Source: an uncultured Alphaproteobacteria bacterium
GTDB lineage: Bacteria; Pseudomonadota; Alphaproteobacteria; HIMB59; GCA-002718135
Assembly (NCBI GenBank): GCA_902593125.1
Contig: CACJGU010000001.1
Coordinates: 62,001-126,000 of the forward strand
DNA: 64,000 nucleotides
Direction of reading: 5' to 3'
The position numbers and the translations under genes were made by a program. Under the pieces are notes generated by a model. That model saw only the letters and a list, made by a program, of their open reading frames with translations. It searched no databases and had not been told where the DNA came from. This document shows positions 1 to 7,467 of the stretch, piece by piece. Each line of letters opens with the position of its first letter. Positions within the stretch are counted from its first letter, which is position 1.

Positions 1-378
1 ACTACTATAGTTTTAACTACACATTATATTGAAGAAGCTGAAGAGCTAAGTTCCAGGGTAGCAATCATTAATGATGGAAAAATAATTCTTGTTGATGAAA
101 CAGATAAATTAATAAAAAAATTAGGTGAAAAGTCTATTAAAATTCAATTAAAAAATGAAGAAATTAGCTTAAATGAAAATATTCAGAAGAAATATAATTT
201 TGAAGTGCATAAAAATATTTTAACTTTTAAATATAATATTAAAGAAGATAACATTAATTTAACTAAAATGTTAAATGAAATAGAGAATAATGGATATCAA
301 ATAAAAGATTTTGTCACAGAACAAAGTTCTTTAGAGGAAATTTTTATAAAATTAATTAAAGAAGATAAAAAACCATGA
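1..378 (+). CDS. yadG: ABC transporter ATP-binding protein, C-terminal part (YadG-like)
   Basis: Only the last 125 codons are in the window; the gene begins to the left. The visible part starts near the end of the nucleotide-binding domain, with the switch histidine in a TTHYIEEAEEL segment followed by RVAIINDGKI, a signature of CcmA/DrrA-type exporter ATPases. About 80 more residues form the C-terminal tail common in ABC-2 exporter ATPases and end in a QSSLEEIFI stretch. The stop overlaps the start of the permease gene at 375 (ATGA), so the two are translationally coupled and form one exporter. The Walker A and signature motifs lie outside the window. The exported substrate is unknown. Confidence 0.88.
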   Translation, partial: TTIVLTTHYIEEAEELSSRVAIINDGKIILVDETDKLIKKLGEKSIKIQLKNEEISLNENIQKKYNFEVHKNILTFKYNIKEDNINLTKMLNEIENNGYQIKDFVTEQSSLEEIFIKLIKEDKKP

Positions 379-1136
379 ATTATTTTGGTGTAAAAGCAAT
401 ATTAATACATGAATTAGATCGTTTTAAAAGAACTCTTCTTCAAAGTCTGGCATCACCAATAATAACAACCTCTTTATATTTTATAGTATTTGGAACGGCA
501 ATAGGTTCTAGAATTAAAGAAATCGATGGTATTAATTATGGTTCGTATATTGTTCCAGGAATGATAATGTTAACAATTTTGACTCAGGCCTTATCAAATG
601 CATCATTCGCAATCTATTTTCAAAAATTTACTTCAACAATTTATGAAATTCATGCTGCCCCACTTTCTTCATTTGAAATTATAATTGGTTTTGTAGGTGC
701 CGCCGCTATAAAATCAGTAATTATAGGTTTAATTATTATAATAACTGCAGGATTTTTTGTAGATATTGAAATTCAACACCCAATATTAATGATTTTCTTT
801 TTAATATTAACATCAATTACATTTTCTCTTTTTGGTTTTATTGTTGGACTTTATGCTGATGGTTTTGAAGGTCTGCAAATAATCCCAATTTTAGTTATTA
901 CTCCACTTACTTTTCTTGGTGGATCCTTCTATTCTATAACAATGCTTCCAGAATTTTGGCAAAAAATTTCTCTACTTAATCCAGTATTATATTTAATTAG
1001 TGGATTTCGGTATAGCTTCTATGAAGTATCAGATGTTTCTCTACTAACAAGCATTATAACAATTTTTACAATCTTAATTAGTTGTATACTTTTTATTTCA
1101 TATACATTTATTAAAGGTTACAAAATTAAAGATTAG
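375..1136 (+). CDS. yadH: ABC-2 type exporter permease (YadH-like)
   Basis: Inner-membrane permease of 253 residues with about six hydrophobic segments. The whole length resembles Escherichia coli YadH, including FGTAIGSRI near residue 40, YIVPGMIML, the TPLTFLGGSFYS segment and NPVLYLISGFRY near the C-terminus, all typical of the ABC-2 membrane family. It overlaps the ATPase gene upstream by four bases (ATGA) and is followed directly by a dioxygenase gene whose ATG abuts its stop. The family exports hydrophobic compounds or drugs. The substrate here cannot be read from the sequence. Confidence 0.9.
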   Translation: MNYFGVKAILIHELDRFKRTLLQSLASPIITTSLYFIVFGTAIGSRIKEIDGINYGSYIVPGMIMLTILTQALSNASFAIYFQKFTSTIYEIHAAPLSSFEIIIGFVGAAAIKSVIIGLIIIITAGFFVDIEIQHPILMIFFLILTSITFSLFGFIVGLYADGFEGLQIIPILVITPLTFLGGSFYSITMLPEFWQKISLLNPVLYLISGFRYSFYEVSDVSLLTSIITIFTILISCILFISYTFIKGYKIKD

Positions 1137-1931
1137 ATGATTAATGACAAGATAAGAAATGAATTTCTTGAAAATGGAGTTGTGCTATTAAAACAAATAA
1201 TAGGACCAGATTGGATTTTAGAACTTCAAAAAGGATTAGAATATAATTTTCAAAATCCAAGTATATATAAGTGTGTTTATGAAAAGTATAATGGTGATGA
1301 AGTATTCTATGATGATTATTGTAATTGGAATAGGATAAGTGAATATAGAAATTTTATTTTTAATTCAAATATATCTAAAATAGCTGCTTTACTTATGAAC
1401 TCTGAAAAAGTTAATTTATTTCATGAACATGTTTTAGTAAAAGAAAAAGGATCAAAGAAGAGAACACCTTGGCATCAGGATCAGGGTTATTATTGTGTTA
1501 ATGGCAAAGATAATGTTAGTATTTGGATACCACTAGATAAAGTAGATAAATATTCATCAATGGAATTTATAAAGGGATCTCATAAATGGAATAAAATATT
1601 TCTTCCAACTAAATTTAAAGGTTATGATTATGATCACAAGGATAAAGAGTTTGAAAAAATTCCTGATATTGAGAATAATAGAGATAAATACGATATTATT
1701 TCTTATGAATGCGATATCGGTGATGCAATTGCTTTTAATTATGCCACCATCCATTCAGCCTATGGAAATAATTCTAAAAATAGAAGAAGAGCATTTTCAT
1801 TAAGATTAACTGGTGATGATGCAAGATATATAAAAAGGCAAGGAGAAATGTCGCCACCATTCCCTGAAGTTAAATTAAGAAATAATGAAGTTCTCGATTG
1901 TGATACTTTTCCAGTATTAATTTCTTCTTAA
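1137..1931 (+). CDS. Phytanoyl-CoA dioxygenase (PhyH) family Fe(II)/2-oxoglutarate oxygenase
   Basis: A 264-residue non-haem iron oxygenase of the PhyH family. The iron facial triad is visible as His113-x-Asp115 in TPWHQDQGYY and His206 in ATIHSAYG. Arg216-218 just downstream are candidates for binding 2-oxoglutarate. Such enzymes hydroxylate small molecules using oxygen and 2-oxoglutarate, and the substrate varies widely across the family. The start codon abuts the stop of the exporter permease, so it is probably the third gene of that operon and may act on the exported compound; this is inference. Its last 15 bases overlap the end of the convergent transporter gene. Confidence 0.85.
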   Translation: MINDKIRNEFLENGVVLLKQIIGPDWILELQKGLEYNFQNPSIYKCVYEKYNGDEVFYDDYCNWNRISEYRNFIFNSNISKIAALLMNSEKVNLFHEHVLVKEKGSKKRTPWHQDQGYYCVNGKDNVSIWIPLDKVDKYSSMEFIKGSHKWNKIFLPTKFKGYDYDHKDKEFEKIPDIENNRDKYDIISYECDIGDAIAFNYATIHSAYGNNSKNRRRAFSLRLTGDDARYIKRQGEMSPPFPEVKLRNNEVLDCDTFPVLISS

Positions 1932-2753
1932 GAAGTAAATTAGTGGTAGAGCTGTTGCATACATAATTAAGCTATAAATTGCTGCGGGTATTAAATAGAC
2001 AGTACTTGCAAAAAAAGTATTTGCAACAACTATTGCCAAGGTTCCATTTTGGAGACCAACCTCCATTAACCAACATCTAAAAGTTTCCTTATTCGTTCTA
2101 AAAGATTTAGAAAGAATATAAACAATAATCATCATTACAATGTTAAGAACAAGCATTACTAAACCAGCTTGGGCAAAATAATTGATAACATTTTCTCTCT
2201 GAGATAAAATTGCACCAAGTAGTACTAATGCGAATAAAATAATTGAAATATTTTTAGCTATTTTCTCAAAGGATGATAATATGCTGCTTAAAAGAACGCC
2301 TAAAACAACTGGTACAGTTACGATTAAAAACATTTGAATAGCTACACTAAATAAAGATTGTCCTTCATTTAAGCTTCCATAGCCTAATATTGACAATGAA
2401 ATTATTAAAATTATTGGTACTGTTATTACACAAAGAATACTATTAATAGCAGTTAATGAAATTGAAAGTGCTATATTACCTTTTGCGTATGAAGTAAGAA
2501 CATTACTAGTCACACCACCAGGTGCTGCTGCTAATATCATTACACCAATTGCTAATTCAGGAGTTAGTGGCCAAAATAAAACAATAATAATTGCAACTAT
2601 AGGTAAAATTATTATTTGAAAAAATAAACCTATCAAAAAATCTCTAGGTTTAAAAAAAACTCTCGTAAAATCATTTATAGAAAGTCCTAAACCAAGAGAA
2701 AACATTATAAAAGCCAATGACAATGGTAAAATTACATCAGTTACGATACCCAT
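1917..2753 (-). CDS. Bile acid:sodium symporter (BASS/SBF) family transporter
   Basis: A 278-residue membrane protein with eight or nine hydrophobic helices. The pattern matches the BASS/SBF fold: LPLSLAFIMFSLGLGL in helix 1, a GVMILAAAPGGVTSNVLTSYA segment near residue 80, and LQNGTLAIVVANTFF near residue 235. The two conserved sodium-site regions of this family correspond to the last two. Bacterial members import organic anions such as 2-oxoacids, pantoate or taurine-like compounds with sodium; the substrate is not known here. The 3' end overlaps the PhyH gene tail to tail by 15 bases. Confidence 0.85.
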   Translation of the reverse strand: MGIVTDVILPLSLAFIMFSLGLGLSINDFTRVFFKPRDFLIGLFFQIIILPIVAIIIVLFWPLTPELAIGVMILAAAPGGVTSNVLTSYAKGNIALSISLTAINSILCVITVPIILIISLSILGYGSLNEGQSLFSVAIQMFLIVTVPVVLGVLLSSILSSFEKIAKNISIILFALVLLGAILSQRENVINYFAQAGLVMLVLNIVMMIIVYILSKSFRTNKETFRCWLMEVGLQNGTLAIVVANTFFASTVYLIPAAIYSLIMYATALPLIYFLRRN

Positions 2754-2786
2754 AATTGTATTTTATCATTTTTATAATAAAAAAAA

Positions 2787-3194
2787 TCAAATAGTTTTTG
2801 TTGTTAAATTTTTATTTAAAATTTCAAGCATTTCATTAGGCATTTTGAATATTTTTCCATCCTTATCTACTGAAACAATTGTAACTTTCGAATCAACTAA
2901 AAGAATATTTTTTCTAAGAATAGTTTGATTGAATTCAATTTTAGCCTTTGAAATATTTAAAATCTTAGTTTTAATTTCTAGTGTATCTTCAAAGTATGCA
3001 GGATTTAAGTATTCAATATAGCAAGATTTAACGACAAAATAGAAATTATATTCCTTAAATAAATTTTTATGATTAAATCCAAGTTTATATAAAAAATCAC
3101 TTCTACCCCTCTCTAAGTATTTTAAATAATTTGCATAATAAACCCTAGTTGAGGCATCAGTATCTTCATAATATACTTTGATTTTAGTATTCAT
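2787..3194 (-). CDS. ybgC: Acyl-CoA thioesterase, YbgC/4-hydroxybenzoyl-CoA thioesterase family
   Basis: A 135-residue single hotdog-fold protein. The N-terminus YYEDTDASTRVYYANYLKYL carries the family's catalytic aspartate and the YYANYL helix, followed by ERGRSDFL. YbgC hydrolyses short-chain acyl-CoA or acyl-ACP thioesters and in many proteobacteria is linked to the Tol-Pal envelope complex. No tol genes are next to it here, so that link is not shown. It lies upstream of the BASS transporter on the same strand with a 33-base gap and may be cotranscribed. Confidence 0.88.
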   Translation of the reverse strand: MNTKIKVYYEDTDASTRVYYANYLKYLERGRSDFLYKLGFNHKNLFKEYNFYFVVKSCYIEYLNPAYFEDTLEIKTKILNISKAKIEFNQTILRKNILLVDSKVTIVSVDKDGKIFKMPNEMLEILNKNLTTKTI

Positions 3195-3280
3195 TTTTTA
3201 TGACAATAAAGAATATTTAAAGATATTTGAATTAAATAACCAGATTGAATTATTACTTATCATACCTAAATACTTAATTA

Positions 3281-3856
3281 ATGTCAGAATACTTAGATTC
3301 TATTATAAAAAGAGATCCTGCTGCAAGAAGTAAACTTAGCATCATACTTACATATCCTGGTGTAAAATCTGTATTTTTTCATAGAATTGCTCATCAATTA
3401 TGGAATTTAAATTTATATACTTTAGCAAGAATAATTTCTCAATTTAGTCGTTTTTTAACAGGAATAGAAATTCATCCTGCTGCAAAAATTGGTAAAAATC
3501 TTTTCATAGATCATGGGATGGGTACAGTTATTGGAGAGACAAGTAAAATTGGTGATAATGTAACTCTTTATCATGGCGTTACACTTGGAGGTATCAGTCC
3601 AGCTGAAAATTCTAACGACCAAAGAGATACTAAAAGGCATCCAACAGTAGAGGACAATGTAATTATTGGATGTGGTGCAAGTATTCTAGGTCCTATAACT
3701 ATTGGAAATTGTGCAAGAGTAGGAGCAAATACAGTTGTCTTAAAAGATGTACCACCTTATGCTACGATGGTTGGAAATCCTGTAAAAAATATAAATATTA
3801 ATAAAGATACATCATTTAATGCATATGGTGTAAGAGATATTGATGATAACAAATAA
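3281..3856 (+). CDS. cysE: Serine O-acetyltransferase
   Basis: Makes O-acetylserine from serine and acetyl-CoA, the first step of cysteine synthesis. At 191 residues it is the short EpsC/SrpH type: an N-terminal helical part, then a left-handed beta-helix of hexapeptide repeats from about residue 60. The active-site region [18 protein letters not shown] and the acetyl-CoA loop YHGVTLGG are both present, and [16 protein letters not shown] closes the helix. It overlaps the downstream cysteine synthase gene by 14 bases, so the two subunits of the likely cysteine synthase complex are made together. The preceding 86 bases show no recognisable riboswitch. Confidence 0.95.
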   Translation: MSEYLDSIIKRDPAARSKLSIILTYPGVKSVFFHRIAHQLWNLNLYTLARIISQFSRFLTGIEIHPAAKIGKNLFIDHGMGTVIGETSKIGDNVTLYHGVTLGGISPAENSNDQRDTKRHPTVEDNVIIGCGASILGPITIGNCARVGANTVVLKDVPPYATMVGNPVKNININKDTSFNAYGVRDIDDNK

Positions 3857-4841
3857 TGTTATTGATTTAATAGGAAACACACCTTTAATTAAACTTAAAT
3901 ATCCCTCAGAAATCTCAGGTTGTGAAATTTACGGAAAGGCAGAATTCCTCAATCCCGGTGGTTCAGTAAAAGATAGAACTGCACTTGGAATCATTTTAGA
4001 CGCTGAAGAAAAGAAACTTCTAGAACCAGGGGGTACTGTTGTTGAAGGTACATTTGGAAATACAGGAATTGGATTAGCATTAGTTTGTAATGCTAAAAAT
4101 TATAATCTTATAGTTGTAATGCCAAATATTACAGTAGAATCAAAAAGAGATATATTAAGAAATATGGGAGCGGAGCTTCACCTAGTAGATGCAAAACCAT
4201 ATTCAGATCCAGGAAATTATCAAAGAGTATCAGAAAATCTAGCTCAAAAATTGGAAAAAGAAACTGGAAAAAAAACTTTTTGGGCTGGTCAATTTGAAAA
4301 TCCTGCAAATTATAAATTCCATGAAAAAACTACTGCAAAAGAAATATTTGATCAAACTAATGGAACAGTTGATGGTTTCACCTGTGCAATTGGTACTGGT
4401 GGAACAATAACAGGGGTAAGTGTTGGTTTAAAGAATTTAAATAAAAATATTCATATTGCATGCACAGACTCTCAGGGGTCATCAATGTATAATTATTTTA
4501 CTAATGGGAATCCTGAAAAAAAAGGTGATGAATCAATAACCGAAGGTATAGGACAAGCTAGAGTAACAAAAAACCTAGAAAATTGTACTGTAGATTCATC
4601 ATTTTTTGTAACAGACTCGGAATGTATGAATATGTTATATAAATTAATAAAAACAGAAGGTTTATTTCTTGGATTAAGCTCAGGAGTGAATATATGTGGT
4701 GCAATTAAACTAGGTAAAAAATTAGGTCCAAATAAAAAAATTGTCACTATACTATGCGATGATGCAAATAAATATTATGATAAAATGTTTAATAAGGAAT
4801 ATTTGCAGTCTAAGAATTTACCAATTCCCGATTGGTTATAA
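3843..4841 (+). CDS. cysK: Cysteine synthase (O-acetylserine sulfhydrylase)
   Basis: PLP enzyme that joins O-acetylserine and sulfide to give cysteine. Lys43 in [11 protein letters not shown] is the PLP lysine, GTFGNTGIG is the phosphate-binding loop in the alphaproteobacterial variant, and [10 protein letters not shown] binds the cofactor phosphate. I place the start at the ATG at 3843; a TTG three bases earlier is also in frame but less likely. The gene overlaps cysE and is followed two bases after its stop by a cystathionine gamma-lyase/synthase. A cystathionine beta-synthase activity cannot be excluded, since the two families are close, and the neighbour would fit reverse transsulfuration. 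Confidence 0.9.
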   Translation: MITNNVIDLIGNTPLIKLKYPSEISGCEIYGKAEFLNPGGSVKDRTALGIILDAEEKKLLEPGGTVVEGTFGNTGIGLALVCNAKNYNLIVVMPNITVESKRDILRNMGAELHLVDAKPYSDPGNYQRVSENLAQKLEKETGKKTFWAGQFENPANYKFHEKTTAKEIFDQTNGTVDGFTCAIGTGGTITGVSVGLKNLNKNIHIACTDSQGSSMYNYFTNGNPEKKGDESITEGIGQARVTKNLENCTVDSSFFVTDSECMNMLYKLIKTEGLFLGLSSGVNICGAIKLGKKLGPNKKIVTILCDDANKYYDKMFNKEYLQSKNLPIPDWL

Positions 4842-4843
4842 AC

Positions 4844-6004
4844 ATGCATACAAAAGATAAAAAATTTAATTCAAAAGTAATTCACTCAGGTCATGGTGCA
4901 GATGAAGCTACGGGTGCAGTTATGCCCCCTATTCATCTTTCATCTACATTTAAACAAAAATCTCCTGGAGATTTTAAGTATGAATATGCAAGAACAGCAA
5001 ATCCAACAAGAGATGTTTTAGAAAAATTATTATGTGAAATAGAGGATGGTGAATTTGGTTTTGCTTTTAGTTCTGGAATGGCAGCAATATCTGCTTTATC
5101 AGATGCTCTTGGTAGTAATTACTCTATTCTATCAAGTGACGATGTATATGGTGGAACAAGAAGAATATTTGATAAAATTAAATCAGTAAATCAAAATGTT
5201 GAAATTACTTATGCTGACTTAAGTAAAGATAATAATTGGCAAGGACATATTAAAGAAAATACAAAAATGATATGGGTAGAAACACCTTCTAACCCACTAC
5301 TAAAATTAATTGATATTGAAAAAATAAGAAAAAGTATAAATAACCAAGAAATAATAGTTGTATGTGATAATACTTTTGCTTCTCCCTATAATCAACAACC
5401 CCTAAATCAAGGAGCTGATGTAGTAATTCATTCTTCAACTAAATATCTAGGTGGTCACAGTGATATAATTGGAGGAGCTCTTGTTATTAATGATAATCCT
5501 GAATTAGCAAAAAAAATTAAATACATTCAGAATGCAGTAGGATCTATTCCGAGTCCATTTGATTGTTACATGTTAGTTAGATCAATCAAAACACTCGCAG
5601 TAAGAATGGAAAGACATAACAATAACGCTTTAGAAATTGCCAATTTCTTATTAAAACATAATAAAATAAATAAAGTTTTTTATCCTGGTTTAAATTCAGA
5701 TCCCAATCATGAAGTAGCAAAAAAACAGATGAAAGGTTTTGGCGGCATTGTGTCGATTGATTTAAAAGGTGATATTAATTCTGCAAAAAAATTTTTAGAA
5801 AATATAGAAATCTTTACATTAGCTGAAAGTTTAGGAGGAGTTGAAAGTTTGATTGAACATCCTGCAATTATGACTCATGCATCTATTGAAAAAAAAATAA
5901 GAGAAGAATTAGGAATCTCTGATACACTAATTAGACTTTCAATAGGAATAGAAGATGTTAAAGATCTTAAAGAATCTTTAGATAAAGCTCTAAATTTAAT
6001 TTAA
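4844..6004 (+). CDS. Cystathionine gamma-lyase/gamma-synthase family PLP enzyme
   Basis: A 386-residue Cys/Met-metabolism PLP enzyme. YARTANPTRDVLE is the family's substrate/PLP-binding segment, SSGMAAISA holds the cofactor, and Lys200 in HSSTKYLGGHSD is the Schiff-base lysine. The SLGGVESLIEHPAIMTH block near residue 325 fits gamma-lyase/gamma-synthase better than beta-lyase. The start is the ATG at 4844, two bases after the cysK stop, instead of an in-frame TTG at 4832. In this cysE-cysK operon it either splits cystathionine to cysteine or makes cystathionine from an activated homoserine; sequence alone does not decide. Confidence 0.88.
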   Translation: MHTKDKKFNSKVIHSGHGADEATGAVMPPIHLSSTFKQKSPGDFKYEYARTANPTRDVLEKLLCEIEDGEFGFAFSSGMAAISALSDALGSNYSILSSDDVYGGTRRIFDKIKSVNQNVEITYADLSKDNNWQGHIKENTKMIWVETPSNPLLKLIDIEKIRKSINNQEIIVVCDNTFASPYNQQPLNQGADVVIHSSTKYLGGHSDIIGGALVINDNPELAKKIKYIQNAVGSIPSPFDCYMLVRSIKTLAVRMERHNNNALEIANFLLKHNKINKVFYPGLNSDPNHEVAKKQMKGFGGIVSIDLKGDINSAKKFLENIEIFTLAESLGGVESLIEHPAIMTHASIEKKIREELGISDTLIRLSIGIEDVKDLKESLDKALNLI

Positions 6005-6369
6005 ATAATTTTTTTTAAGTTAGGAGGTGAATAATTAGGACCCTTCATAACCTTTCCAAATTCATTATAAATAGGCTTACCTTCCTCAGATAATTTACTC
6101 ATATTGCTACGATGTACCTCTTCGAAACATTTATCTAAATTTATTCCAAAAGCAGCACCTGCTCCGTAAGTAACAACTAATATATCAGTTAGCGCATCAG
6201 CTACTTCAACAATGTCATTATCATTTATAGCATCTTTCAATTCGTTAAACTCTTCATCAATTAGTTTTTTTCTTAATTCTACAATTTTGTCATTTGGAAA
6301 TTCTGCATTATTTTTAACTTCTTGACCAAAAGTTGTCATAAATTCTTTTACTTTCTCAAAGTTAGTCAT
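6001..6369 (-). CDS. MazG-like / all-alpha nucleoside triphosphate pyrophosphohydrolase
   Basis: A 122-residue all-alpha NTP pyrophosphatase domain. The magnesium-binding pattern is visible as EEFNELKDA followed by EVADALTDILVV, the EExxE and ExxD motifs of the MazG/HisE/dUTPase-2 superfamily. Such proteins hydrolyse nucleotides to monophosphate and pyrophosphate, often as house-cleaning enzymes; the preferred nucleotide is not predictable. A GGGAGATAAA sequence directly before the ATG gives a good ribosome-binding site. The stop overlaps the convergent cystathionine lyase gene by four bases. Confidence 0.82.
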   Translation of the reverse strand: MTNFEKVKEFMTTFGQEVKNNAEFPNDKIVELRKKLIDEEFNELKDAINDNDIVEVADALTDILVVTYGAGAAFGINLDKCFEEVHRSNMSKLSEEGKPIYNEFGKVMKGPNYSPPNLKKII

Positions 6370-6387
6370 TTTATCTCCCTGAAATAA

Positions 6388-7416
6388 TTATTTATAAAAA
6401 ATATCGTTGTAAGTGACAACTATAAAGAGAAAAGATATAATTGTTATCCCCAGAGCTAAATAAACTCTTGTAACAAATTCTGGGAGAGAATTTGAAAAAA
6501 TTCTTCTAATAACAAAATACATTATGTGGCCTCCATCTAAAAGTGGAATTGGCAATAAATTAAATAGACCTACAAATAAAGAAATGACAATAAATAAAAA
6601 CAGAACACCCCTAACTTGATCAAGCATCATTTGATCTGCATTTTTTACAATTCCTATAGGTCCGGCAAGCTGATCACCTAAAGTATTTTCTTTATAAGAT
6701 TGTTGAAGAAAACTAAAAGATGCAACATAATAGGTTGGTATAAATGCAAGTGAATTATATATTGAACCTATAAAATTATATTTGTCTATGCTAGGATCAG
6801 TAGGAGAGGAAATTCCAATTATAAATTTATTTAATTCTTCATTGTAAATTAAATCAAAACTTTTATTGATAATTTTATTTTCTCGTTCAATTAACATGTT
6901 TACAGTGTTACTATTTCCTATAGCTCTTGGAATATCAGAGAATTCTTCAATATTTTTGTTATTAATTTCTAATATTCTATCACCTTCACGTAGATCATTG
7001 TTGTAGGCAGCAGAATTTTCCATAACAGAACCAATAATTGGAAGAAAATTAACAATTCCAAAAAAGAAAAAAATTGAAAACAAGGCTATCCAAGCACTAA
7101 CAATATTAAATACGCTGCCAGCTAAAAGAACGGAGATTTTCTGAAATAAAGTAAGTGATTGAAATGAACCTTTATCATCAGAACTATTTTTAGAAAAAAT
7201 GTTGTCTAATCCTTTAATTTTAACATAACCGCCAAGTGGAATTGGGGCTATTTTCCAAGTTGTTCCATTCTTATCTGTATACTTAAATAGAGGTTTCCCA
7301 AATCCAATAGAAAAATCACTTACTTCTGCCTTAAAAAACCTAGCAACAATGTAATGTCCATACTCATGGATTGCTACTAAAACTAAAAAAACTATTAAAA
7401 GGTTTAAATAAATCAT
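6388..7416 (-). CDS. rseP: RseP-type site-2 zinc metalloprotease
   Basis: Inner-membrane protease that cleaves transmembrane segments of anti-sigma factors and leftover signal peptides. The zinc motif HEYGH is at residues 17-21 in the first helix, and the second active-site motif, LLDGGH, lies near residue 293. A single PDZ-like domain with GDRILEINN and another conserved patch lies between. At 342 residues it is short compared with the 450-residue E. coli protein, which has two PDZ domains; one-PDZ forms are common in alphaproteobacteria. The usual neighbours (dxr, bamA) are not here, so the gene sits outside its common context. Confidence 0.92.
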   Translation of the reverse strand: MIYLNLLIVFLVLVAIHEYGHYIVARFFKAEVSDFSIGFGKPLFKYTDKNGTTWKIAPIPLGGYVKIKGLDNIFSKNSSDDKGSFQSLTLFQKISVLLAGSVFNIVSAWIALFSIFFFFGIVNFLPIIGSVMENSAAYNNDLREGDRILEINNKNIEEFSDIPRAIGNSNTVNMLIERENKIINKSFDLIYNEELNKFIIGISSPTDPSIDKYNFIGSIYNSLAFIPTYYVASFSFLQQSYKENTLGDQLAGPIGIVKNADQMMLDQVRGVLFLFIVISLFVGLFNLLPIPLLDGGHIMYFVIRRIFSNSLPEFVTRVYLALGITIISFLFIVVTYNDIFYK

Positions 7417-7467
7417 TTTCTAATATATCTTTTTAAATATATAATTTATCTTATTGAAATATAACAT

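Noticed and set aside
3195-3280. A SAM or other sulfur riboswitch before cysE
   Set aside because: The 86 bases contain no visible stems or conserved core; they are only AT-rich.
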